DNA from: Lachnospiraceae bacterium
GTDB taxonomy: Bacteria; Bacillota; Clostridia; Oscillospirales; Ruminococcaceae
Assembly (NCBI GenBank): GCA_023664705.1
Contig: JAMPFE010000030.1
Span: forward strand, 1 to 25,726
Length of the DNA: 25,726 bases
Direction of reading: 5' to 3'
The translations under genes and the position numbers were made by a program. Of the stretch, positions 1-6,769 are shown in pieces; position 1 is the stretch's first letter; every line of letters begins with the position of its first letter. The notes under the pieces were generated by a model. The model was not told where the DNA came from. It saw nothing but the letters and a program-made list of their open reading frames with translations, and did not search any database.

Positions 1-22
1 AATTCAAAGCCAAAAACGCAGA

Positions 23-48
23 ATACTTCGTGCGATAGCACGAAGTAT
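23..48. repeat. perfect 11-bp inverted repeat (hairpin)
   Basis: Positions 23-33 (ATACTTCGTGC) are the exact reverse complement of 38-48 (GCACGAAGTAT), with a GATA loop at 34-37. No U-tract follows, so it is not an ordinary terminator. It lies next to the phased ACTGCAA-type repeats that begin at 49. It may be a REP-like intergenic element or a protein-binding palindrome; its function is unknown. Confidence 0.8.
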
Positions 49-207
49 AGTGCAATTTACTGCAATCTTTTTCGCTCGTCGGGCAATTTCCATATTTTTA
101 CATAAAATTACAGTGCTTCCAGATTTTTACATTGCAAAACTGCAAATAACCGCAAAAAACTGCAAATCGACTGTAATTCACTGCACGCCGACTGCATTTT
201 ACTGCAA
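49..207. repeat. helically phased ACTGCAA-type short repeat array
   Basis: A degenerate heptamer close to ACTGCAA starts at 49, 59, 131, 139, 149, 159, 170, 180, 191 and 201. Within the 139-207 block the spacing is 10 or 11 bp, so copies lie on one face of the helix. The gap from 59 to 131 is 72 bp, roughly seven turns. The spacing is not a multiple of three, which argues against a coding origin. The short open frames here have no recognisable protein features. This and the two hairpins account for the gene-free stretch 1-312. Confidence 0.7.
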
Positions 208-208
208 G

Positions 209-242
209 AAAAGGGACAGATCTGCGTCGATTTGTCCCTTTT
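209..242 (-). terminator. terminator-like hairpin below the minus-strand operon
   Basis: The 10-bp arms 209-218 (AAAAGGGACA) and 233-242 (TGTCCCTTTT) pair. The stem extends inward by about four more pairs, leaving a small loop. The hairpin ends in U-rich sequence in either direction. It lies about 70 nt below the stop codon of the gene at 313-963, so it probably ends that transcript; it may be bidirectional. Confidence 0.6.
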
Positions 243-312
243 TAAAAAATTTTTGCAATTTCCCAGCAGCAAAAAATTCATTTTTCGATACGGGAATATC
301 ACCCCGCGCCGC

Positions 313-963
313 CTAAGAGCGTATCTTGGTCTTTATCTTAAACCGCTTCCCAAGCCGTCTCGCAAGGCAGTCCCGCAGAGCCATGGGCGTTCCCGCGAGG
401 AAAAGCGTCTTGTCGCAGATGACGGTCTCGGCCTTCTCCGGAAACAAATAAAAGCTGTGCGCGCACTCCACCGCGAGCGTTATCGACTTGTATGGGAACT
501 CCGTTATCTTCTCCGCCTCGCGCGGCGCGGAGCTGTCTGGATCCTTCGGCGGCAGCTCGCGCAGTATCAGCCTGTCCTCCGCGAACTCGGCGTTCTGTAT
601 CTTGCCGTAGGACTGCTCCAGCGAGTCGGCGTTCTTGTTGAAGTACCAAATCTTCATATTGTGCGGGAGCGTTGCCAGAACGAGGAAAATGACCCCGAAA
701 ACGACCGTCAGCAGCCACTCGCGCGTCCATATCGCCGAGCCCGTCAGCAGGAAGAAAAAGCCCGCCGCGTAATAGCTCACGGTCTGGAGGGGCTTTATTT
801 TCAGCGCGTACATAAAATCGGAGTAGGCGCGTATCCTCGCCATGGTACACTCCGTCTCGACGATGAGCCTTCCGTTGTCGGGGCGCCGCTCGGCGTTCAT
901 CTCAACGAAGAGGTTCGCGAGCTTCTCCTCGCGGCTTTGGAGCAGTTCCTTTTTATTTTTCAT
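313..963 (-). CDS. YcxB-like two-helix membrane protein
   Basis: A 216-aa protein. The first ~57 residues are charged and cytoplasm-like, followed by a hydrophobic hairpin (about residues 57-78 and 82-99). The remaining C-terminal half is soluble and contains an FPYKSITLAVE segment, a layout typical of YcxB-like bacterial membrane proteins. Family membership is judged from overall shape only and no catalytic motif is visible. The ATG at 963 is preferred over a TTG at 969 because an AAGGGA ribosome-binding site lies 7 nt upstream of it. The gene overlaps the end of the esterase gene upstream by 11 nt, so translation is probably coupled. It is the last gene of the minus-strand run. Its role is unknown. 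Confidence 0.75.
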   Translation of the reverse strand: MKNKKELLQSREEKLANLFVEMNAERRPDNGRLIVETECTMARIRAYSDFMYALKIKPLQTVSYYAAGFFFLLTGSAIWTREWLLTVVFGVIFLVLATLPHNMKIWYFNKNADSLEQSYGKIQNAEFAEDRLILRELPPKDPDSSAPREAEKITEFPYKSITLAVECAHSFYLFPEKAETVICDKTLFLAGTPMALRDCLARRLGKRFKIKTKIRS

Positions 964-2020
964 CTTCAATTCCCTTTATATAAGCGTACAGCTCGGTCGC
1001 CATTTCGGCTTGCTCGGTAGCGCGCGGATGCCCGTCGGTAGCCGCTCCGCCGCGCACAAACCTGAAATAGCGGACGCGCTTTTCGTTTACCTCTTCGGCA
1101 ACCTCGCGTATCGCGTCCTCCCACGTCGGGTCGTGCTTAAGCACGGTGAGCAGCAGGATAAACGCCGCGTCTGGATATTTGCACATAAGGTCGCGGAGCA
1201 TTCCGATATACTTGTCCTTCCACATGCGTCGGTAGTCGGGGCGCTTAATCGCCTCGGGGTCGGGATTGTGGTCGTTCTGCCCCAGCGCGATGATAACGTA
1301 ATCGGGGATATACCGCGAAAAATCCCACTGCTTCAGCTCGTCATACGGGGAGTACTGTATCTTATCGTAGACCCTCGTCATTCCCCAAAGGTGGTCGGAG
1401 GTGAAGTAGCCCGTCCCGTCCAGCAGCGCGATGCCGCCCTGCGCAACGTCGTGAACCTCCGCGTTGAGCCGTCTCGCGAGCATCAGCGGATAGGAGAAAT
1501 AGGCGTTGTCGGCGGCGTTGTTGCAGTGGTGGTCGTCGGGATCGCACTGCCCCTCGTAGTAAATATCCTCCACGACCTCCCCCGCGGAAACGCTGTCGCC
1601 GTAGACCTCGATCTTCAAATCGTACTTATGGTTCGGTCGGGAGACCCCGCCGTCCCCGTCGATGACAATGCCGACGAACTCTATATAGTTATGGGAAGCC
1701 ATCGTCTTAACGAGCTTCAGCGTATGCGTCTTGTTTTCGAGGTTCTCCGCGAGCACGTACAGCTCGTCCTCCCGCGTGTTCTTAAGGAAGAATTTTTGCA
1801 TAACGCCGTCCACCAGCGCGCCGAAATGCGTCAGCTCCTGATGATTGATATTCCTGATAACGAGCGCGCAGGACGTGCCCGTAAAGTTCACGTCTATCAT
1901 CGTTCCCGGCCACACCAGCACGGGCCGCGAGGGGTCGTCGAAATCTATCCTGCCCATATATTCGAGGGCGGGGTCGTCCGCGGTTATCAGTCTCTTGTTT
2001 TCGGGTATTTCGTAGCTCAT
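953..2020 (-). CDS. SGNH/GDSL hydrolase, carbohydrate esterase family 2-like
   Basis: A 355-aa protein with the two-part CE2 layout. The N-terminal ~130 residues form a beta-rich jelly-roll-like domain (WPGT at 37-40, a FTGTSCAL segment), and the SGNH hydrolase domain follows. Visible catalytic blocks are YGDSVSAGE with nucleophile Ser143, the block II glycine in AQGGIA (about 193-198), GQND with Asn249, and DGHP with Asp329 and His331. CE2 enzymes deacetylate xylan and other sugars at O-6 or nearby positions; the actual substrate cannot be read here. No signal peptide is visible (it starts MSYEIPENKR), so it is probably cytoplasmic and may act on imported acetylated oligosaccharides. The ATG has an AAAGGAG site 7 nt upstream. 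It lies 59 bp below a truncated DinB-like frame and overlaps the next gene. Confidence 0.85.
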   Translation of the reverse strand: MSYEIPENKRLITADDPALEYMGRIDFDDPSRPVLVWPGTMIDVNFTGTSCALVIRNINHQELTHFGALVDGVMQKFFLKNTREDELYVLAENLENKTHTLKLVKTMASHNYIEFVGIVIDGDGGVSRPNHKYDLKIEVYGDSVSAGEVVEDIYYEGQCDPDDHHCNNAADNAYFSYPLMLARRLNAEVHDVAQGGIALLDGTGYFTSDHLWGMTRVYDKIQYSPYDELKQWDFSRYIPDYVIIALGQNDHNPDPEAIKRPDYRRMWKDKYIGMLRDLMCKYPDAAFILLLTVLKHDPTWEDAIREVAEEVNEKRVRYFRFVRGGAATDGHPRATEQAEMATELYAYIKGIEDEK

Positions 2021-2079
2021 AGTCTGTCTCCTTTATGTTTCATACAGTCCGTTTTTCAGTCTGTCGGCAGTGTGCGGGC

Positions 2080-2253
2080 TTACGCAAACGGGTTGAAAAA
2101 CCACTTGTCCGCGGAGTGGATAGTGTGGTAGACATATCTCCACGCGGGCGCGCCGCAAACGGTCGCGTTTCGGTCGTAGGTCTTTATCGCGGTCCCGAGA
2201 TTGAGGAAATTCGCGCCGACCTGCTCCTTTATCATCTCGCAAAGCGTTCTCAT
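2080..2253 (-). pseudogene. truncated DinB-like protein fragment
   Basis: A 57-aa frame starting MRTLCEMIKEQ. It begins in an ATGA overlap with the hemW stop codon, so it is read by coupling. The sequence resembles the N-terminal helix region of DinB/DUF664-type proteins: an ANFLNLGTAIK helix, then a WRYVYHTIHSADKWFFNPF segment carrying the first conserved histidine. It stops at a TAA immediately after NPFA, where family members normally continue for another 100 or so residues. No continuation is evident in the other frames before the esterase gene at 2020. I read it as a 3'-deleted remnant; a genuine short protein is the alternative. Confidence 0.5.
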
Positions 2254-3314
2254 GCTCCCTCCAAATGCGCCAGCAGCGTCGAGATTATCCCGTTCGACAC
2301 GAGAAAGCCCTCCGCAGTCAGCGCCAAGCGTTCGTTTTCGATTTTGTAATATTGCTCGGGAATAAGCGGCAAAGCGCCCCGAACGCGCTCCCAAAGCTCC
2401 CTCGGAATACCCTCCGAGAGCCGCAGCCCGAGCATAACTCTCTCCTCAAATTCATCGGGAGCTTCATCGGTAACAACTTCAATTTGCCGAGGGCTGTCAA
2501 TGAACCCGCGCAGATCCCGCGCCACGGCAAACCGCTTCCCCCCGTAAAACGAGTGTGCCGCCGCGCCTATCCCGAGATACTCCCCGCGCCGCCAGTACTT
2601 GAGATTGTGGCGGCTCGCCAACCCGCCCTTCGCGAAATTGCTTATCTCATACTGCGCGAACCCGACCTCCCCGAGCATACGCGCCGCCGCGAGGTACAGC
2701 TCGGCAGCCTTGTCCTCGTCGGGGAGCACGGGCGGCTTTTTCCCGAAAGCGGTGTTCGGCTCTATCTTCAGCAGATACGCCGAAACGTGCGTCACGGGCA
2801 GCTCGCTCAGCCGCTTGATAGTATACGTCAGCGAAGCCAAGTCCTGCTCGGGAACGCCCAGCATAATGTCCGCCGAAATATCGCAAAACCCGACCTCATG
2901 CGCCGCCAGAATGCCCTGCCGCGCCCGCTCGAAGGTGTGCGCCCTCCCGAGAGCGCGAAGTTCACAATCAACCGCCGACTGCACCCCCACCGAAAGCCTG
3001 TTCACGCCCGCTTCAAACAGCGTCCGCAGCGTCTCCGCGTCCATTTCGCACGGGTTGCACTCCACGGTTATCTCGGCGTTTTCGGCAATATCGCACTCCG
3101 CGAGTATCCGCGGCAGCTCCCGAGCCATTAAAATCGGCGTTCCCCCGCCGAAATAAACGGTATCGTACCGCTCATCATAATGCCGCAGATTTCGGACGAC
3201 CGCGTCCGCGTACCGCTCCGCCAAGTCCTCTCGATAGCCCACGGAATAAAAATCGCAGTACGGGCATTTCCTTCGGCAGAACGGCACGTGAACATACAAG
3301 CCGAGGTCACTCAT
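2250..3314 (-). CDS. hemW: HemW-type radical SAM heme chaperone (coproporphyrinogen oxidase-like)
   Basis: A 354-aa radical SAM protein. The cluster motif CRRKCPYC (Cys13, Cys17, Cys20) binds a [4Fe-4S] cluster, followed by FYS. A GGGTP SAM-binding segment lies at about 57-61, NRLSVGVQS at about 114-122, and a C-terminal HemN_C-like region follows. HemW proteins are heme-binding relatives of anaerobic coproporphyrinogen dehydrogenase. They have the CxxxCxxC motif followed by a non-Cys residue, here Phe21, whereas HemN has CxxxCxxC with a further C. In clostridia the gene commonly follows lepA, as here. The start ATG overlaps the lepA stop by 8 nt (ATGAGTGA), showing translational coupling. 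The 3' end overlaps the DinB-like fragment by 4 nt. Confidence 0.93.
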   Translation of the reverse strand: MSDLGLYVHVPFCRRKCPYCDFYSVGYREDLAERYADAVVRNLRHYDERYDTVYFGGGTPILMARELPRILAECDIAENAEITVECNPCEMDAETLRTLFEAGVNRLSVGVQSAVDCELRALGRAHTFERARQGILAAHEVGFCDISADIMLGVPEQDLASLTYTIKRLSELPVTHVSAYLLKIEPNTAFGKKPPVLPDEDKAAELYLAAARMLGEVGFAQYEISNFAKGGLASRHNLKYWRRGEYLGIGAAAHSFYGGKRFAVARDLRGFIDSPRQIEVVTDEAPDEFEERVMLGLRLSEGIPRELWERVRGALPLIPEQYYKIENERLALTAEGFLVSNGIISTLLAHLEGA

Positions 3315-5115
3315 CGTCCAGCTTGAGCACCGCCATAAACGCCTCCTGCGGCACCTCCACCGTGCCGAACTGCCGCATGCGCTTCTTGCCCTCCTTCTGC
3401 TTTTCGAGGAGCTTCTTTTTGCGCGTGATGTCGCCGCCGTAGCACTTCGCGAGAACGTCCTTGCGCAATGCCTTGATAGTCTCCCGCGCGATTATCTTGC
3501 CCCCCACGCACGCCTGAATGGGTATCTCGAAAAGCTGCCGCGGAATATGCTCTTTCAGCTTCTCCGCCATTTTCCGCGCGCGCTCGTAAGCTTTGTCCGC
3601 ATGCACGATAAACGACAGCGCGTCAATGACCTCCCCGTTCAGCATAATATCGAGCTTCACAAGCTTCGACGGCGCGAAGCCCATAAGCTCGTAGTCATAA
3701 CTCGCATAGCCGCGCGTGCGCGATTTCAGCGCGTCGAAAAAATCGTAGACTATCTCATTCAGCGGCAGCTCATAGTGCAGGTCAACGCGCTTCGCGTCGA
3801 TATACTGCATATCCTTGAACACCCCGCGCCGATTTTGGCAAAGCTCCATAATGTTCCCGACATACTCCGAGGGCGCGTAAACGTGCGCGTTCACCATAGG
3901 CTCCATAGCCTGTGAAATAAGCGTCGTATCGGGGAAGTTGGTGGGATTGTCTATCATCTTGACCGTGCCGTCCGTCATTTCGAGCTTGTAAACGACCGAC
4001 GGCGCGGTCGTGATTATATCGAGATTATATTCCCGCTCGATGCGCTCCTGCACCACGTCCATATGCAGCAGCCCCAGAAATCCGCAGCGGAACCCGAACC
4101 CCAGCGCCACGGAGCTCTCGGGCTCGAACGAGAGCGACGCGTCGTTCAATTGCAGCTTGTCCAGCGCGTCGCGCAAATCGGGATATTTCGCGCCGTCGGC
4201 GGGGTAAATGCCGCTGAACACCATGGGGTTCACGTCTCGGTAGCCCGCAAGCGGCTCTGCGGCAGGCTTTGCCGCGTTCGTCACGGTATCGCCGACCTTG
4301 GTGTCGCCGATAGACTTTATCGAAGCCGCGATATAGCCGACCTCGCCCGCTTTCAGCTCCGCGCACGGAACCAACTCGGTGGCTCCCATATAGCCCACCT
4401 CGACGGTCGTGAACTCCGCGCCCGAAGCCATCATTCGTATCTTATCGCCCGCCTTAATGCAGCCCTCTTTCACGCGCACATACACGATAACGCCCTTGTA
4501 CGAATCGTAGTAGCTGTCGAAGATAAGCGCCTTCAGCGGCGCCTCGGTATCGCCCTTGGGCGCGGGTATCTTGTGAACTATCTCCTCCATAACCGCGCGT
4601 ATATTTATGCCCATTTTCGCGGAAATTTCGGGCGCGTCCATAGCCTCGATACCGATAACGTTCTCTATCTCCTCCTTGACCTCCTCGGGGTGCGCGGAGG
4701 GCAGGTCTATCTTGTTGACGACGGGCACGACCTCGAGGTCGTTCTCCACGGCAAGATAGGTGTTGGCAAGCGTCTGCGCCTCAATGCCCTGCGAAGCGTC
4801 CACGATGAGGATAGCCCCCTCGCACGCCACCAGCGACCGCGAGACCTCGTAGTTAAAATCGACGTGCCCGGGCGTATCGATAAGGTTAAAGATGTACTCC
4901 TCCCCGTCGTCGGCAGCGTATTTCAGCCGCACGGCGCGCGCCTTTATGGTAATTCCGCGCTCGCGCTCGATGTCCATATTGTCGAGCAGCTGCTCCTCCA
5001 TATCGCGCTTAGCCACGGTCTCGGTCTGCTCCAGAATTCTGTCCGCGAGCGTGGATTTCCCGTGGTCGATATGCGCGATAATGCAGAAATTGCGTATTTT
5101 TTCAAGATATTCCAT
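3307..5115 (-). CDS. lepA: elongation factor 4 (LepA GTPase)
   Basis: A full-length 602-aa EF4. The GTPase motifs are visible: the P-loop AHIDHGKS (14-21), the G2 region GITIKA (54-59), DTPGH (80-84), NKID (134-137) and SAK (about 165). Domain II, an EF-G-like domain and the LepA-specific C-terminal domain follow, ending with RKKKLLEKQKEGKKRM near the C-terminus as in other family members. EF4 acts on ribosomes, where it is credited with back-translocation and a role in 30S assembly or initiation. An AGTGAGGGA ribosome-binding site overlaps the stop codon of the DUF3592-like gene 9 nt upstream. hemW follows with an 8-nt overlap, the usual lepA-hemW pairing in Firmicutes. Confidence 0.98.
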   Translation of the reverse strand: MEYLEKIRNFCIIAHIDHGKSTLADRILEQTETVAKRDMEEQLLDNMDIERERGITIKARAVRLKYAADDGEEYIFNLIDTPGHVDFNYEVSRSLVACEGAILIVDASQGIEAQTLANTYLAVENDLEVVPVVNKIDLPSAHPEEVKEEIENVIGIEAMDAPEISAKMGINIRAVMEEIVHKIPAPKGDTEAPLKALIFDSYYDSYKGVIVYVRVKEGCIKAGDKIRMMASGAEFTTVEVGYMGATELVPCAELKAGEVGYIAASIKSIGDTKVGDTVTNAAKPAAEPLAGYRDVNPMVFSGIYPADGAKYPDLRDALDKLQLNDASLSFEPESSVALGFGFRCGFLGLLHMDVVQERIEREYNLDIITTAPSVVYKLEMTDGTVKMIDNPTNFPDTTLISQAMEPMVNAHVYAPSEYVGNIMELCQNRRGVFKDMQYIDAKRVDLHYELPLNEIVYDFFDALKSRTRGYASYDYELMGFAPSKLVKLDIMLNGEVIDALSFIVHADKAYERARKMAEKLKEHIPRQLFEIPIQACVGGKIIARETIKALRKDVLAKCYGGDITRKKKLLEKQKEGKKRMRQFGTVEVPQEAFMAVLKLDDE

Positions 5116-5124
5116 TTATTTCCC

Positions 5125-5559
5125 TCACTTTTCCCCGAATAACATCACGACGACCACAGCGGGAACTATTATCACCGCAAGAGCGATAAGCACCTTCCAC
5201 CAAAGGCTTTTGCCGTATTTCAACTGACAGTCCGCGATGCTTTTTTCGGGGTTTTGGCTGTCGTAGTGAACGGCTATCTTGTCGCCCGTCCTGCCCGCGT
5301 TTTGCAGCCACTTGAACGTGCCCGTGTGCCGCAGCCCGACGTTATCGGTATAGGAATAGGTTATGAGATAGTAGCCCTCGCCGTCGTTCGAATCGCGGAT
5401 ATACTGCGCCTCGTCGATGAGCCCCATTGTTTTCACGGGCTTTTTAAAGCCTTTGTAAATGCCCGTGTGATAGGTGCAGACAAAAATTATCACGCCGATA
5501 AACACTATAAGCATCAGCCCGCCCGAGACCGCCGCCGCAAGAATGACCTTATCGTCCAT
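5125..5559 (-). CDS. DUF3592-like membrane protein
   Basis: A 144-aa protein with an N-terminal transmembrane helix (about 6-29), a small extracytoplasmic beta domain and a C-terminal helix (about 120-140). The central part (YLITYSYTDN, RHTGTF, GDKIAVHYDSQNPEKS) matches the DUF3592 pattern, in which a beta-strand pair is followed by the characteristic YDPxNP-like turn. No biochemical function is known for the family. It starts at an ATG behind GGAGGG, 10 nt after the stop of the 102-aa gene, and lepA follows after 9 nt, so all are co-transcribed. Confidence 0.8.
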   Translation of the reverse strand: MDDKVILAAAVSGGLMLIVFIGVIIFVCTYHTGIYKGFKKPVKTMGLIDEAQYIRDSNDGEGYYLITYSYTDNVGLRHTGTFKWLQNAGRTGDKIAVHYDSQNPEKSIADCQLKYGKSLWWKVLIALAVIIVPAVVVVMLFGEK

Positions 5560-5569
5560 AAAACCCTCC

Positions 5570-5878
5570 TCACGCGCTCTTCCGCTTTTTCCTTTTCAGC
5601 TCGATAGCCGCCAGCTCCGAAGCCGCGTTATAGTCAACGCCGTCCAAGCCCGAGCGGTACGAAACCCCGCCGCCCGAAAGCTCCGCGTCGGCGTGCTTTT
5701 CAAGCCGCAGCACTATCTCCCAAATGCTCTCGGAGCCCTCCCCCATGGAAGCGACCGCTTTCAGCATATGCTCCATAACCTCCGCGAAAACCGCGGCGTT
5801 ATCCTCGTCGGCAGCCGCGCCCGTCCTTGCTCCTACCGCGGGCGCGCACTCCCCCACAAAACCCGTACTGTTTATCAT
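5570..5878 (-). CDS. small hypothetical protein (102 aa)
   Basis: A 102-aa soluble protein of unknown function with no signal peptide or membrane segment. Residues ~20-60 form an Ala/Glu-rich amphipathic helical stretch (VFAEVMEHMLKAVASMG, IWEIVLRLEKHADAEL), and the C-terminus is very basic (ELKRKKRKSA). The ATG at 5878 is chosen over the in-frame TTG at 5893 because GGGAGGAAAT sits directly before the ATG and the TTG would overlap that ribosome-binding site. It follows the membrane protein gene by about 11 nt and precedes the DUF3592-like gene by 10 nt. I do not recognise the family. Confidence 0.65.
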   Translation of the reverse strand: MINSTGFVGECAPAVGARTGAAADEDNAAVFAEVMEHMLKAVASMGEGSESIWEIVLRLEKHADAELSGGGVSYRSGLDGVDYNAASELAAIELKRKKRKSA

Positions 5879-5889
5879 ATTTCCTCCCG

Positions 5890-6504
5890 TCAATCCTCAT
5901 ATTCCGCGTCAAGATACCACTCTATCTTTTCCAGCCTGCCGAAAAACTCCTCCTCGGTCTCCCACGTCGGCAAATCAAACGCCTTCCAGCGCTCGTTCTT
6001 CATCATCTGCCGCACGACGTACAGGTCGTTCTTGCGCTTTGTGGCGCTCTCCTTGTACTCGCGCAGCGGCGCGAACACGCCGTACTCCCCCTCCAGACGG
6101 TATATCACGAACTCCCCGAACTGATAAGCGTTCAGCCCGTTCCCCGAAAAGAGCGTTTTCACGACGGTGTTGTCCATATTCAGCGGCGTTTCGTTCAGCG
6201 TGAAAATGGCAAGCGGCTCGTCCCTCATATGCGCGCGGTCGTGCTCCGAGGCGGCGTTCTTGTACCTGCTCTCGTCATAAACGAAGTCTCCCGAAAGCAG
6301 ATAATAATGGCTCGCAGGGGTCTGATAGCACTGTATCACGGTAAACCTCTCCCCGCCGTATTCTTTTGCGTAAACCGTGTCCTTCGGCTCGTAGAAAAAT
6401 CCTATAACGAGCTTTATCGCGAGCATAAACACCCCCGTCGATACCAACACAATCAGCATCGGCAGGCACTTCAGAAACGCGCTCTTTATCTTCTCCTTGG
6501 TCAT
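5890..6504 (-). CDS. single-pass membrane protein of unknown function
   Basis: A 204-aa protein: a short basic N-terminus (MTKEKIKSAFLK), one transmembrane helix at about 11-34, then a ~170-aa domain rich in Tyr, Glu and aromatic residues (HYYLLSGDFVYDESRYK, TPLNMDNTVV). Orientation suggests the bulk is outside the cell. I chose the internal ATG at 6504, which has AGAGGTG 7 nt upstream. The alternative ATG at 6540 falls at the predicted transcription start and has no ribosome-binding site. It is the first gene of the run leading to lepA and hemW. I see no known domain. Confidence 0.7.
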   Translation of the reverse strand: MTKEKIKSAFLKCLPMLIVLVSTGVFMLAIKLVIGFFYEPKDTVYAKEYGGERFTVIQCYQTPASHYYLLSGDFVYDESRYKNAASEHDRAHMRDEPLAIFTLNETPLNMDNTVVKTLFSGNGLNAYQFGEFVIYRLEGEYGVFAPLREYKESATKRKNDLYVVRQMMKNERWKAFDLPTWETEEEFFGRLEKIEWYLDAEYED

Positions 6505-6545
6505 CGAACGACACCTCTTTGTCCCGAAATAAACATACACTGTAT

Positions 6546-6574
6546 ATTATAACATACTTTCGGGCGCTTGTTAA
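6546..6574 (-). promoter_or_regulatory. promoter of the lepA-hemW gene run
   Basis: On the minus strand, TTAACA at 6574-6569 and TATAAT at 6551-6546 are separated by 17 nt. A TG lies one base before the -10 box (extended -10, TGTTATAAT). The predicted start of transcription is near 6539, which supports the ATG at 6504 for the first gene. Confidence 0.75.
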
Positions 6575-6662
6575 GTACTTTTTGAAAATTTTTACACGAT
6601 TTTCACGGACGCGTTGTGTAAACCGTCCTATTCGGCGCGCGAAATTTGGTCTAAAATGTCAA

Positions 6663-6692
6663 TTGACCGAGCCGTATTACATATGGTAAAAT
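6663..6692 (+). promoter_or_regulatory. candidate promoter of the CAP-domain gene
   Basis: TTGACC at 6663-6668 and TAAAAT at 6687-6692 are spaced by 18 nt. The ~70-nt leader contains a small GGGC/GCCC hairpin at 6721-6733, and an AAAGGGGGAA ribosome-binding site precedes the ATG at 6770. Confidence 0.5.
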
Positions 6693-6769
6693 AAGGTGGG
6701 GATATATCAGAATATAAAAAGGGCAATACGCCCATAAAAGTCAAGGCAAATTCAAAGGGGGAATATTAT

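Noticed and set aside
23..48. loxP-like recombination site
   Set aside because: The half-site only partly matches ACTTCGTATA, the spacer is itself palindromic and no recombinase gene is near. Reported only as a hairpin.
49..207. CRISPR array
   Set aside because: Units are about 7 bp with 3-4 bp gaps, far too short for repeats and spacers, and there are no cas genes.
50..316. Small open frames on both strands in the left edge
   Set aside because: They are produced by the short periodic repeats, lack ribosome-binding sites and show no protein-like pattern.
842..2131. Long plus-strand open frame of 429 codons
   Set aside because: Antisense shadow of the CE2-like esterase, whose catalytic motifs are complete. 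No ribosome-binding site or recognisable domain.
4063..5142. Plus-strand open frame of 359 codons
   Set aside because: Antisense shadow of lepA, which is conserved along its whole length.
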